From positions 1-64,000 of the forward strand of contig BDDD01000120.1 of assembly GCA_001972305.1 (NCBI GenBank): a stretch of DNA of 64,000 nt, in the 5' to 3' direction. Made by a program: the position numbers and the translations under genes. This DNA is from Cephalotus follicularis. Lineage: Eukaryota > Streptophyta > Magnoliopsida > Oxalidales > Cephalotaceae. The notes below the pieces were generated by a model that was given only the letters and a program-made list of their open reading frames with translations, was not told the origin of the DNA and did no database searches. Each line of letters begins with the position of its first letter. Position 1 is the first letter of the stretch. Positions 21,889 through 34,337 of the stretch are shown one piece after another.

Positions 21889-24090
21889 TGATGGAATCGG
21901 ATTAACCAATTCCTATGCCATAAATGGACTAAGGTATGTAGAGTGTAGAACAATACTTAAACATACAATCATGGCAGCAGAAGAACACCCAACAAAGGCA
22001 AAAATAGTCCATTATGGCATGACCACAGGCCACATGGATCACCACATCAATACTTTGATTGAAAAGATGTCACCACTGCAATCAATGGTGATAAACAAGC
22101 AAGGAAATAAGAGAAGGACCAAGAGATATAAGAACGGTGATGGCTCCTTCGTCTTTGCCGCTTCAAGCTTGAGAAGACTCCCTCAAATGCTTCCTAAGCC
22201 TTTTGCTTCTACTCCGATTCGAAGCCCAACTGCTCCAAGCACCAAGACACAAGAACAGTTTCTGTTCTTTAGAAAACTAACATAAAAAGACTCTCTCCCT
22301 CTAAGAAAATCTCACAAAGGATGCATTGGCAATGACAAGGGATGTTAATGTCAATCCACCCTAAACAAGCTCTTGCTTGGTGGATATGAAAGATGGGAAC
22401 TTGTGCAATCTCCAGAGAGAACGAATTCAATTGTGCAGCAATTTTTCTACCTATCTTCATAAAACAAAAAATTTTCATAATAATGCATTCACAAGCCCAC
22501 TCTCCCACTCTCCCATAAACATGGGATCATGGTCCTCACCCCCAGGGAGTCTGTAGCCATGTTCCCCATGTTCCTAAAACATGATAGATAGGAGAAAACT
22601 ACTGGAGATGAGAGAGAAAACGTGCCCACGAAGTGAGTTCGTGCAATGGTTGCACAACCCACTCTAAGCGTCGACGCTTTCAACAACAACGTTGACGCTT
22701 AAGCATTACATGTCACTAAACGTTGACGTTTTTTCTAAAAGTCATGAATGCCTCTGTGAGCCTTAAGCATCGACGCTTTGTCTAAAGAAATGCGTCGACG
22801 CTTTGACTGGTTTATGAAGCAAATAGAGCATAAGTCCAACTTATTTAATCCCTTCTAATATTGATTAAGTGTGATCAAACAAATGTGTTTCCACAAAATG
22901 TATAATCCAAATAACCGATATTTCACACCAAGACTTAATATGTCCAACATATAAAACATCTAATCATTATTGGGCAGGGACCCTATAAAATCTTGGTTAA
23001 AATCGGAGGTGTTCATAAATTACCGAAATACCCCTAGGGTCTGGTTTAGCCGTTCTAAATGGTCCTTGACAAATTTAAATGCTATCGTAATAATATCTAA
23101 TATTATCCAGATGGAAAAATTAATCTAATTAATTTTCCCATAATTTATTATACACCTCATTACCCCTAGATTTTCTAGGTCTTCGGTTCACATGTACTGT
23201 AATCTCTCGTCATGCTTGGCCCCGATTGAGGTCTAGGGTAAGGATATGTGTCAACTCTATATAATACCTCAATGGCTAAAATATCCGATCATTACTAGGA
23301 CCTTTGGTAAACTCTCCGGAAATCTAATTTCCAGTATACCTCAACCTTGGCCAAGGATTTCATAAGTCTAAAGTATAATCAGATCATAATAGAGCCGATC
23401 ACCTTCGCCCAGGTGTAATAATCCCATATTGCGTGCTCACTTATATTCGTATAGATTCGATCATACCCAAAGACCACCTGATTGCCAGCCCTGCACAAGG
23501 ACTGGGTAAGGTGAAGATCAAAGCATAACCGTCTCCATACAATATAGAGCAGTCACTCAGGTCTAAGGATCAGACGAATTTTAGAACTCGCTAAGTGATC
23601 ATCACTTTTACACAACGGCAATAAGTAGGAGTCACTACTGACACGAGAATAGCGACTATCCAAATATTGTCTCCTACGCGGGTACAGTTCAGTGTACACG
23701 CTCCCAGCGTGCACCCCGTATTTGCCCTAGTGTCCAACACAGATGGTAGTGAGAGAATCCATCCTCCAATTCAATGAGCAGGCAACATACGCGTAAGTCT
23801 ATCCAATTAACTAATGCCCACAAAGTGAACCTATGACTTGGAACTAATTTTACATAAGGAATAAGGTAACCAATCTCACAGCCTCCATGCTAGGCATCCA
23901 ACCTTATGTCAGGGCATCACAAGAGTAAGCAGGTAAATAATAAACTACTTCAATGAAGTGATAAAACACAAGTGATATAGCCATAACAAAGTAGCATGCA
24001 TCATATATATAAGCAATAAGATTGATTCATACAAGAATAGATATAAAACGACCGTCCATCCAATCGCTTGTCGGGTCACTACATTAAACA
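21889..24090 (-). repeat. 3' LTR of copia F
   Basis: Starts TGATGGAAT and ends ACATTAAACA on the plus strand. Contains GTCGAC motifs at 22670-22799, including the exact palindrome AGCGTCGACGCT at 22667-22678. Confidence 0.85.
22667..22802. promoter_or_regulatory. GTCGAC cluster, F left LTR
   Basis: GTCGAC or GTTGAC cores at 22670, 22691, 22722 and 22794, plus ATCGAC near 22769. The first two are 21 bp apart. The right LTR has the same cluster at 30663-30795. Confidence 0.5.
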
Positions 24091-24105
24091 ATCTCCCACT
24101 TAACC
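24091..24105 (-). other. Polypurine tract of copia F
   Basis: Plus strand ATCTCCCACTTAACC reads as GGTTAAGTGGGAGAT on the minus strand, directly before the 3' LTR. Typical copia PPT. Confidence 0.8.
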
Positions 24106-24315
24106 CTCAAGCCATGAACTCCTATAGCCTAGACCCATCATCCCACGATGATAGTCCAGAGCCTTGGTGCCCATTGCCTTTGTCAGTGGATCTGCTGTGT
24201 TCTCCTCTGAGGAGACCCTCTCAAGCTGTATATCTCCCCTACCAATAATCTCCCAGATCAAATGATAGCGCCGCTCGATGTGTTTGGATCACTGGTGCGA
24301 CCGTGGTTCCTTGGC

Positions 24316-25449
24316 TTATGCTATAGCCCCATTATTATCACAATATATTACAACTGGATTAATAATGGAAGGAACAACTCCTAGTTTAGTAATGAACTTG
24401 TGCATCCATACATCCTCCTTGGCGGCATCTGAGACTGCTATGTACTCGGCTCTTGTGGTAGAATCTGCAATAGTCCCTTGCTTTGAACTGCGCCAGCTCA
24501 CAGCTCCACCATTAAGTACAAAAACGTACCCAGAGACAGATTTGTGATCATCCGAATCACTATCAAAACTGGAGTCTGTAAAGCCCTCCAATTTCAGCTC
24601 ACTATCTTTTCCATAGATCAAGAACATATCCTGAGTCCTCCTAAGGTACTTCAGGATTCCCTTGACCACTTCCCAGTGCTTCTCAACGGGATCAGACTGA
24701 AACCGACTTACCATACCTAGGGCAAGTGTGACATCAGGCCTAGTACATAACATGGCACACATGATCGATCCTACTACCAAAGCATAAGGTATCCGACTCA
24801 TGCGTGCTCTCTCTTCAGATGTCTGAGGAGACATCTTTTGAGAAAGATGAATTCCTTCGCCTATTGGCAATAGCCCTCTCTTGGAATTCTCCATGCCAAA
24901 CCTCTTCAGCACCTTGCTGATGTACTGGCTTTGGGATAGCCCAAGCAACTTATTGGATCTCTCCCTGAAGATCCTAATACCCTGTATATAGGTGGCTTCT
25001 CCCAAATATTTCATGGAAAAATTCTTAGTTAGCCATATCTTTGCAGACTGTAACATCCCTACATCATTCCCAATGAGTAGGATGTCATCTACATATAGCA
25101 CTAAGAAAGTGATACTAGGTCCCTCTTGCTGTTGATAAACACAGGGCTCATCTACATTTTTAACGAAGTCAAAAGCTTTGACTGCTTCATCAAAACATAG
25201 ATTCCAGTTACAAGATTCTTGCTTTAGTCCATAAATGGATCGTTCGAGCTTGGACACCATGTGCGGGTGCTCGGAAGATGTAAAACCCTCGGGTTGGGAC
25301 ATATGAATATCCTCTTCAAATCGCCCATTTAAGAATGTCATCTTGACATCCATTTGCCATATCTCATAATCATAATGAGCGGCAATAGCAAGTAAGATCC
25401 TAATGGATTTAAGCATGGCGGCATGCGAGAAAGTTTCATTATAGTCCAC
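24316..25449 (-). CDS. Reverse transcriptase and RNase H, copia F
   Basis: A 377-codon open stretch. RT motifs: YNETFSHAAMLKSIRILLA at the start, QMDVKMTFLNG near residue 32, and the catalytic LVLYVDDILLIGND near residue 117. RNase H follows with FTDSSFDSD and TRAEYIAVSDAAKE near residues 295-350. The sequence resembles the Tork/Angela group of plant copia elements. It would copy the element RNA into DNA in cytoplasmic particles. Fossil. Confidence 0.85.
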   Translation of the reverse strand: MDYNETFSHAAMLKSIRILLAIAAHYDYEIWQMDVKMTFLNGRFEEDIHMSQPEGFTSSEHPHMVSKLERSIYGLKQESCNWNLCFDEAVKAFDFVKNVDEPCVYQQQEGPSITFLVLYVDDILLIGNDVGMLQSAKIWLTKNFSMKYLGEATYIQGIRIFRERSNKLLGLSQSQYISKVLKRFGMENSKRGLLPIGEGIHLSQKMSPQTSEERARMSRIPYALVVGSIMCAMLCTRPDVTLALGMVSRFQSDPVEKHWEVVKGILKYLRRTQDMFLIYGKDSELKLEGFTDSSFDSDSDDHKSVSGYVFVLNGGAVSWRSSKQGTIADSTTRAEYIAVSDAAKEDVWMHKFITKLGVVPSIINPVVIYCDNNGAIA

Positions 25450-25584
25450 TCCATGTCATTGCCTATACCCTTTCGCCACTAATTGAGCTTTATAAGTCTC
25501 GATTTTTCCATATTCATTCATCTTCTTCTTGAAGATCCATTTGCAGCCAATAGGCACTATGCATTCGGGTGCTTCAACCAAATT

Positions 25585-25971
25585 TCATACTTGGTTGGAG
25601 TACATGGAATCCATTTTGGATTTGATGACTCTGAGCCATGCTTTAGATTCAGTGCCTTGCACTGCCTCTAAATAGCTGGCAGGCCCGTCATCTTCAATGA
25701 CGTTTATCTCATCAGTACCATCAATGAGGAAACCATACCTCTCAGGTGCTAATGGGATTCTGCCTGATCTCCTCAAAGGAGCTCTGCCTAACTGAGAACC
25801 ATTCTCAGCCTGAGATCCGATCTCAGTTGTGTATGTTGAAGGTCTAACCTCCAACCCCTCCATCTCCTGTATGGTGTCTAACTGTGGCAACTCCTTGAGT
25901 TCCACCTTACTCCCACTGTTTCCTACAAGAAGATATTCCTTCTCTAGGAGCATAGCATTTCGCGAAACCAA
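25585..25971 (-). pseudogene. Integrase-RT linker region, copia F
   Basis: A 128-codon open stretch with LRRSGRIPLAPERYGFLI and the start of the RT domain region (ASYLEAVQGTESKAWLRV), the usual linker in copia polyproteins. Confidence 0.7.
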
Positions 25972-25977
25972 TATCTT

Positions 25978-26682
25978 TTATTCACTAGAGTGGTAGAAGT
26001 AGTATCCTTTAGTTTCTTTAGGATACCCCACAAACCTGCAACGGTCCGACCGCGCTTCCAACTTATCTGCGTCAAGCCTCTTGACATAAGCGGGACAACC
26101 CCAAACCTTCAAATGGCTTATGCTGGTATTCCTCCCTGACCATACCTGGTATGGAGTAGAAGGCACAGATTTTGAAGGAATCTAATTGAAGATATAAGCA
26201 GCTGTATCTAAGGCATAACCAAAGAGATAGGTAGGAAGGTCAGTAAAAGACATCATTGATCGAACCATGTCTAACAAAGTCCGATTCCTCCTTTCAGACA
26301 CACCATTATGCTGTGGTGTTCCAAGAGGAGTCCACTGAGATAGAATTCCGTTATCTCTAAGATAACCTAGGAATTCAGCTGACAAGTATTCACCACCTCG
26401 GTCTGACCGAAGGATTTTAATTGATTTACCTGTCTGTTTTTCTACTTTAAGTCTAAACTCCTTAAATTTCTCAAAGGATTCTGACTTGTGTTTCATCAGA
26501 TACACATAACCATACATAGATAAATCATCGGTAAAGGCTATGAAATAGATATAACCACCTCGTACACTGACTAACATAGGACCACATACATTAGTATGGA
26601 CTAAGCTCAGTAAGTCCATAGCCCTTTCTCCTTTGACCAGAGAAGGGTGATTTGTCCATCTTTCCCAACAAACAGGATTCAC
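25978..26682 (-). pseudogene. Integrase, copia F
   Basis: Core motifs include LLSLVHTNVCGPM, LRSDRGGEYLSAEF and GTPQHNGVSERRNRTLLDM (26182-26682). The C-terminal part with SHLKVWGCPAYV follows at 25978-26166. This is the copia integrase, which would insert the DNA copy. Broken. Confidence 0.8.
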
Positions 26683-26866
26683 AAGTTGGATAGGACTCTA
26701 AGTCCTGGTTATCAAGCAGATCATCCTTAACCAACTGTGATAGCCTAGCATCACTAAGATGACCAAGTCTACAATGCTAAGTGTAGGTTTTATTTAGCTC
26801 AGTTTCTCTTTGTCTTTTCTTATTATTACTTTCCTCAATGGAAAATATATTTGATTGTAAAATATT

Positions 26867-27163
26867 TTAGACATATAATCCATTGTTGATAACACCATTA
26901 CCAGCACAAACATTGTTCGAATATATATAACATCCAATGTCTTGGAATTTAAGCTCCAAGCCCAAACCACATAAGTGAGAAACACTTATAATATTCCGTA
27001 CAATATTCATAACAAAATAGCAAGGATCCAAAGTCAATACATAACCATTACATAAATTCACATCACAAATTCCAACAGCTTGAGCAATGATCCTAGATCC
27101 ATCACCAAGCCTCAAGTACAGGTCTCTTGCTCCAAGCTTTCTAACTTTTCTTAGTGCCTGCAA
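26867..27163 (-). pseudogene. Protease to pre-integrase region, copia F
   Basis: Contains DLYLRLGDGSRIIAQAVG and NIISVSHLCGLGLELKF, typical of the stretch between the protease and the GAG-pre-integrase domain of copia elements. Confidence 0.7.
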
Positions 27164-27341
27164 TGAATTGTAAAGGTTAGTTCCACATCTAGTATCTAAA
27201 TACCGATGAAGAACTACTATTCAAAGCTAGATTAAGTTCAATCATGAACATACCTGATGTACTCACACCATGCGGGTTTTCAGCAGAGACAGCAGCAAAA
27301 GCAACACGACAATCCTTTTTCCAGTGTCCGGTCTTACCGCA

Positions 27342-28160
27342 CTAGAAACAAGCACCTTCAGCGGCTAACTTCTTCATCCGATCTTTGGCAACATTCCCAC
27401 TAGCTCCAAGCTTCCCCTTCTTCTTCTTTTGCTTCTTCTTACCCTTGCCTTTTCTGTTGATAGGCATGAGCACGCCCTTCCCTTTAGAGGAAGACAAGGC
27501 ACTGCCCTTTCCTTGGGCAGACCAAGAAGAAGGAAGAGGTAGGGAGTAGGTCTTTGACTTCCCAGAGTCAAAATCAGCCTCAACCGTCCTCAACATAGCT
27601 ATCAGCTCAGATAGAGTTACCTCTATCTTATTCATGTGAAAGTTCACCAAAAACCAAGAGAACGACTTAGGAAGGGACATCAAGATAAGATCTACATATA
27701 GATCATGGTCCATGACAAACCCTAATTGAGCCAGCTGCTCAATCATGTCTATCATCTCCAATCCATGCTCATGGACTGAAGCTCCCTCTTGCATCTGAGC
27801 CTTAAAGAGTTTGCGTGATAGTTTGAACCTTTGAGCCCTAGATTCAGCTCCATATATCTTCTAGATATGTAGTAGTATAGCAGATAAGGTCTCAATCTTC
27901 TCATTTTGATGCTGAAGCTCATGTGTCATCCCAAGAAGGTCAAGACATCTAGCATACTCGTCATCTTCTAGCCATTTGGCTAGTTGCTCACTCTCTTCGG
28001 GCGTCGGATCTTCACCCAGTGAAGGAGGCCCCCCAATCATCACATAGGCAATTTTATTGGCCGTAACGATGATCTTGAGGTTACAGTGCCAATCGTTGAA
28101 GTTGGGCCCCTCAAGTTTGTTTGTCTCAAGTATACGGGACATTGCATTTGATAAAGCCAT
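27342..28160 (-). pseudogene. gag, copia F
   Basis: The N-terminal part (27861-28160) starts MALSNAMSRIL and reads KLEGPNFNDWHCNLKIIV, the UBN2-type gag domain. The second part (27342-27794) has YVDLILMSLPKSFSWFLVNF and a lysine-rich stretch before the zinc-knuckle region (about 27290-27350). Gag would form the particle. Broken. Confidence 0.75.
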
Positions 28161-29858
28161 ACTAGCAACCTAGATAAGGAAATATAAACATGAGTTAGCA
28201 TTTATTCCAATTTTAATATATGATAACCAGAACACTTGGTCTTTAGTACTTATGGTTCCTCCCACTATTCTAATCATATCCCATACCCCCATATGGAACT
28301 CGGCAAGTCTAACTTCCTAGTGGGGATTGGAATTCATTGCAATCATATTATAACCTCAGCTAGGGCATGACAAACTATAATATATCCAATGGGTAGGCTT
28401 TCTTGCCAATTTGTATATAATATAAGATCCAATCATAGTATTCGGCCGTAGATTCTATATGACCTCAGCCAGGGCATGAAAAACCATCAGAATCTTGATA
28501 AGTCAATTACCCACAATTTTCATTAGAACGCACTAGTTTTAACACCCACACGTAGGCGTGTCCAAGTGCTAAAACATAGCCACCATTTGCAGTGCCCAAC
28601 ACCGACGTTGACATAATATCCCGAAGTTATCATCCTCAGCTAGGGCATGACAAACCAACAACCTAGGAATACAACTCAACAAAAATTATGCAAGGCCACG
28701 GGGAACCACGCCATGGGTTCCTACGTTAAGACTTATTATTAAGGTGAGGGAATTTGCGGTCTCAAATTTTAATTAACAAGCCATTAATTAATTCATTGGT
28801 TGTGTTAGCCAATTCCAATTAATTACGGCTTAGCATGCAAGACGTGTATCTTATGCACCTTGGACATATTTCTAAAATATGTCAATGGATTGGCAAGGAC
28901 ATTATCAGTAGTGACTTGAGCCCAAAATCACTATTATGTCTTCCTTTAAAAGTCTTGTACTCCATTTCTCCTTTCCTCCATCTCTCCTTGTAAGGTCTTC
29001 TTTTACAAAAATAACTTTACATTTTCGAAAGAAAAATTACATTTAAAATTACAAGGAAAAATTACAAAAGAAAGGAAAAATAAATGGTGCACGCAGGCAC
29101 CTTATTACAGACCTTTAAAATAATAAATAAATAACATCAACCACACATAGAAAACCATCAACTAGGTCAATGTCCTTTTTTTCGGGCCATCCATTGTGCA
29201 TAAGACTTATATTATATCCAATATAATAAAACCACAAAATAACACATGCCATAAATAATAACTAATTATAAAATTTAATTTAAGGATCGCCTATATTGGT
29301 TAAACTCCCACTAAATCAAGTAATGATTTTGATTTTCTAAGTGCCACAATGTATAAAATCAAATTTTATTAAAAAACAGATTCTTTTTAAAAACTTTGGC
29401 TAAAGCGTCAACACTTTCCAGAAGGCATTGACGCTTACCTCTAAGGCACGAAAAATACAAAAAATGAATAAGCGTCGACGCTATGACAATGCATCAACGC
29501 ATTTAATGAAAATAGTTGAACAAGAGTCAACGCTTAACAAGAGCGTCGCCGCATTAGTCCCCTGGGCAGTTTCTGCAATTCCACAATTGCAGAAATTATA
29601 GTTTGAACATTAGGCATTTTGCGATTCCAGTCATTTCCAGACAAATTACAGCCTTATTCTACACCATGTTAGTTTCTAAAACATGTTCAAAACTCATTTT
29701 AACATAATCTCCAAGATTAATTAACATAGAAATCCAATTTCATAAACAAGTTCATTAAGGCACTTTGAATATCAAGTTTAACCCAAATAACACATCCTTC
29801 AATTAAACCTTCAATCAATAAATTATTCGTAGCACAGAATCAACTAAGGATGATGTGG
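28161..29858 (-). other. 5' leader of copia F (non-coding)
   Basis: About 1.7 kb between gag and priming site, with no supported coding region. It carries three spaced copies of CTCAGCYAGGGCATGA (about 28354, 28464 and 28637) and a GTCGAC-type cluster (about 29400-29560, with AGCGTCGACGCT at 29471-29482). The leader of copia E (42160-43790) is related. Confidence 0.65.
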
Positions 29859-29859
29859 A

Positions 29860-29874
29860 ACTCTCTGATACCAC
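29860..29874 (-). other. Primer binding site of copia F (tRNA-Met type)
   Basis: Minus strand TGGTATCAGAGAG lies one base from the 5' LTR end (29875). Confidence 0.85.
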
Positions 29875-32080
29875 TGATGGAATTGGATTAATCAATTCCT
29901 ATGCCATAAATGGACTAAGGTGTGTAGGGTGTAGAACAAAACTTAAACATACAATCATGACAGCAGAAGAACACCCAACAAAGCAAAAAATAGTCCATTA
30001 TGGCATGACCACAGGCCACATGGATCACCACATCAAAACTTTAATTGAAAAGATGTCACCATTGCGATCAATGGTGACAAACAAGCAAGGCAATAAGAGA
30101 AGGACCAAGAGATATACCAACGGTGATGGCTCCTTCGTCTTTGCAGCTTCAAGCTTGAGAAGACTCCCTCAAATGCTTCCTAAGACTTCTGCTTCTAGTC
30201 CGATTCGATGCCCAACTGCTCCAAGCACCAAGACACAAGAACAGTTTCTGTTCTTTAGAAAACTAACATAAAAAAAACTCTCTCCCTCTAAGAAAAGCTC
30301 ACAAAGGATGCATTGGCAATGACAAGGGATGTTAATGTCAATCCACCCTAAACAAGCTCTTGCTTGGTGTTTATGAAAGATGGGAACTTGTGCAATCTTT
30401 AGAGAGAACGAATTCAATTGCCCAGCAATTTTTCTACCTATCTTCACAAAACCAGAAATTTGTATAATAATGTATTCACAAGCCCACTAACCCACTCTCC
30501 CACTCTCCCATCAACATGGGATCATGGTCCTCACCCTCAGGGAGTCTGTAGCCATTTTCCCCACGTTCCCATAATGTGCATAGATGGGAGAAAACTGCTG
30601 GATATGAGAGAGATAACATGCCCACGAAGTGAGTTCGTCCACAGGTTGCACAACCTGCTCTAAGCGTCGACGCTTTCAACAACAGCATCGACGCTTAAGC
30701 ATTACATGGCACTAAACATTGACGTTTTTCCTAAAAGTCATCAGCGCCTCTGTGAGCCTTAAGCGTCGATGCTTCCCAAAAGGCGTCGACGCTTTCACTG
30801 GTTTATGAAGCAAATAGAGTATAAGTCCAACTTATTTAATCCCTTCTAATATTGATTAAGTAAGATCAAACAAATGTGTTTCCACAAAATGTAAAATCCA
30901 CATAACCGATATTTCACACCAAGACTTAATATGTCCAACATATAAAAGATCTAATCATTATTGGGCAGGGACCCCATAAAATCTTGGTTAAAATCGGAGG
31001 TGTTCATAAATTATCGAAATACCCCTAGGTCTGGTTTAGCCATTCCAAGTGGTCCTTGACAAATTTAATTGCTATCGGAATAATATCTAATATTATCCAT
31101 ATGGAAAAATTAATCTGATTAGTTTTCTCATAATTTATTACACACCTCATTAACCCTAGATTTTCTAAGTTGTCGGTTCACGTGTATTATAATCTCTTGT
31201 CATGCTTGGCCCCGATTGAGGTCTAGGGTAAGGATATGTGTCAACCCTAGATAATACCTCAATGGCTAAAATATCCGATCATTACTAGGACCTTTGGTAA
31301 ACTCTCTGGAAATCTAATTTTTAGTCAACCTCAACCTTGGCCAAGGATTTCATAAGTCTGACGTATAATCAGATCATAATAGAGCCGATCACCTTCGCTC
31401 TGGTGTAACAATCCCATATTGCGCACTGACTTATATTATTATATATTCGATCATACCCAAAGACCACCCGATTGCCAGCCCTACTCAAGGACTGGGTAAG
31501 GTGGAGATCAAAGCATAACCGTCGCCATACAATATAGAGCAGTCGCTCAGGTCTAAGGATAAGACGAATTTTAGAACTCGCTAAGTGATCATCACTTATA
31601 CACAACCACAACAAGTAGGAGTCCCTAGTGACATGAGAATAGTGACTATCCAAATAGTGTCTCCTATGCAGGTCCAGTTCAGTGTACACGGTCCCAGCGT
31701 GCACCCCGTATTTGCCCTAGTGTCCAACACAGATGGTAGTGAAAGAAACCATCTTCCAATTCCATGAGCATGCAACATACGCGCAAGTCTATCCGGTTCA
31801 CTAATGCCCACAAAGTGAACCTATGACTTGGAACTAATTCGACATAAGGAATAAGGTAACCAATCTCACAGCCTCCATGCTAAGCATCCAACCTTATGTC
31901 AGGGCATCACAAGCGTAAGCAGGTAAATAATAAACTACTTCAATTAAGTGATAAAACACAATTGATATAGCCATAACAAATTAGCACGCATTATATATAT
32001 ATGGAATAAGATTGTTTCATACAAGAACAGATACAAAACGACAGTCCATCCAATGGCTTGTCAGGTCACTACATCTAACA
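29875..32080 (-). repeat. 5' LTR of copia F
   Basis: Partner of 21889-24090, 2206 bp, starting TGATGGAATT and ending ACATCTAACA on the plus strand. Contains the GTCGAC cluster at 30663-30795. Confidence 0.85.
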
Positions 32081-32085
32081 GTGCT

Positions 32086-33981
32086 CTGTGCCAAACAACA
32101 TGCCTATGAGACCTCAGAGGTAAGTTTTTCTCTGTATGTTATTATGGTAAAACATTGTTTTATTCTAAAACAATTTAAAACGTAAACAGATTTTCTAAAC
32201 AATTTCTGAACATATTTGAAATCATAACCATATATGTATCTGAAAGTTAACATACTTTCGATGGTGAAAGTCATGTCCATTTAAAATATTTCGATAGTGA
32301 AAACCATGCACAAAATATAAAATCAGTAATATTAAACTTAGTAATAAAACAGATTTTATTCAATAAAGCCACATATCTGACAACGGAAAATTCCATTTCA
32401 ACACAAACAAAGAATAGCCAAGAATAAGAATATCTGTACATTAATAATAAAAATGAAACTGATTTGTTTCCATAAAATCATATTAAGATAGCAAAAGAAC
32501 AATAGTATCCATACCACATTTATAAAAATTAAACTGAATTTATTTCAATAAAATCAGCAGGAAGGTGTCAAGGACGAAAATCCGTACATCTCATTAAAAC
32601 AAAACAGATTCAACACAGATAAAACCGAATCATAACCAAAACGAAGAATCCCTATTTTATTCACAAAATAAAACTGAATTATACTCAGAAAAAATCGATA
32701 AGACTGTATCAAGAAACGAAGATCCGTACCTCATGCAATCACCAAAATTAACTTAATAACATATCTACAAATCCCTAGATTGCTCCTCAGCTGATACCGA
32801 TATCTAAAAGAATTTAAAACGATTCACGTCAGAAATTAGAATTCTTTAAGAAAGCGTTGATGCTTTCCTACATAAAAAGGCCGAGAGCGTCGACGCTTAA
32901 CAGTTGTAAACGAAACGGTAGTGTCAAAGCTTCTCAAAGCGTCGACTCTGTGTGAATTTGATAATCAGGGAAGAGTTTAGAGACGGCATCAGCAACTTAA
33001 CCAAATTTATAGATAAAATTACTACAGAGATATTTACCAGAAACATCAGAGGACTCAGGAGCAGTAGTTGCGACTTGCCACATCCTTAAGACGCACAACC
33101 CCCAACCAATGACATTACTGGGTGTCTTTTGATCCAATCAACAATTGCTGCACACAGCATGGTTGGCGTTTAAACTAGGTTATAAGAGTGTGCCCAGGCA
33201 CATAGCTGGATGAACAGCCACAATATCCACCCCATGATGCTCTACAAATTCCCATGCTGCTCTCACACCTTGCACCACATTCCTACCCGTTGGTTATAAA
33301 GATATGCCCATTACTGCACTCAAGTTCGTACATTTCTTGTGTAAAAGATCAACACCCACATCAGAAATCTACATGCACCACTTCATGCTCAAACTCTCTA
33401 GCCCAAAACATCACTATCGCCTAAACATTTATACACCTCCAGCTCTCCCAATCCCAAACCGTACTATATCACAAACACCTCTCTGTCTCAAACCTAGCAG
33501 AACGACACATTGACAACCTCCAGACACGGACACGCATGTTTAACACCTCCAACCAGTAGCCATCAACAAATTCACCACGCTAATCACAAAACCCATACCA
33601 TCGATCAAAACCACAAGCACACAAGCATGACCACATAGCCACAAACTTGCAACACCTGCATCCGTGTCATGGCCACCATTCTCAACCAAGACACACCGTT
33701 ACCAACCCCTTACCAAAACACACAACCCTAGAATTCTGGCGCCTCAAGCGCTACCTTAATCAACCAACATTAAACCGAGCGAGAGCAACACACCATCACT
33801 AACCTCACTAAAACGAACCAGGCCCAACTCTCCAACGTCGCCTATAGTTTTCTGAACCGAAGCCAGTCTCTCCCTTCATAGACACATTGTTTTATACAGG
33901 GAAAATAGGAGCGCACTCAGATGGGCAAGAGAGATAACAAACAATGCTACACCACCACCACTTATAGAAACCATGTTAAAC
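32086..33981 (-). repeat. B copy 1 LTR, middle part
   Basis: Matches 61670-63545 of copy 2. Holds a GTCGAC cluster (32856-32946, exact palindrome at 32886-32897) and the captured host gene piece (about 33065-33290). The rest (about 33300-33970) shows no other recognisable gene. Confidence 0.75.
33065..33290 (-). pseudogene. Captured cinnamoyl-CoA reductase-like gene fragment, B copy 1
   Basis: The minus strand encodes AAWEFVEHHGVDIVAVHPAM and CLGT, followed in the DNA by the codons for a GSKDTQ...HWLGV...VKDVA region. In plant cinnamoyl-CoA reductase-like enzymes (extended short-chain dehydrogenases) these phrases lie in the same order after the catalytic YxxxK. The fragment covers only a small central part of such a protein and is not one continuous frame. 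The same piece is in copy 2 at about 62636-62870, so it belongs to the B family LTR. The assignment comes from memory of the family, not from a search. Confidence 0.6.
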
Positions 33982-34332
33982 TGTTTAGCATAAAATTGTG
34001 TTGTTTTTAATGCGTTATTTGTGATATTTTTATGCTTGGAATATACTACTTTGGGTGTGTTATATTGATTTTCAGGTACAAGTACTAAATGACCAAAGTG
34101 CAAAAATACTACCAACAAATGTGCAAATTGGAGCTTAAAAGAGTAAAGATTGAAGAATGGATAAATTCAACAGAAATAGAAAGTTTAGATTTTTGCCATA
34201 TTTTATAACTGGGATTACTTTATTTCCGTTTTTGATCAATTGTGTAGTATATAAACAATAGTTCGACCCGTTACTGCATGATCCGTGCACTTGCGGCTAT
34301 AAATTTTAAAACATTCTTTTTAACAGTGAACA
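33982..34332 (+). mobile_element. Solo LTR related to element H
   Basis: Begins TGTTTAGCATAAAATTGTG and ends AACAGTGAACA, like the H LTR (15451-16905) at both ends but only 351 bp long. It is flanked by a perfect 5-bp target duplication, TAAAC (33977-33981 and 34333-34337). B copy 2 has the empty site at about 63540-63560. The short form suggests a small subfamily. The strand is taken from the H LTR. Confidence 0.85.
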
Positions 34333-34337
34333 TAAAC

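Larger units (their letters stand above)
21889..32080 (-). mobile_element. Ty1/copia element F, inserted in B LTR
   Basis: LTRs at 21889-24090 and 29875-32080 (2.2 kb each, about 95% alike by eye) flank 5.8 kb. Next to the left LTR is a polypurine tract (minus strand AAGTGGGAGAT); next to the right LTR is a tRNA-Met priming site. Gene order on the minus strand is gag, integrase, reverse transcriptase, RNase H, which defines copia. The flanking pentamers GTCCT and GTGCT are an imperfect target duplication. The uninterrupted site is seen at about 61664. Broken, roughly six to eight breaks. Confidence 0.85.

Noticed and set aside
29855-30271. Antisense open frame of 138 codons in the F LTR, also present in the left LTR
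   Set aside because: The two LTRs were identical at insertion, so conservation is not evidence of coding. No recognisable domain, and it runs against the element's strand.
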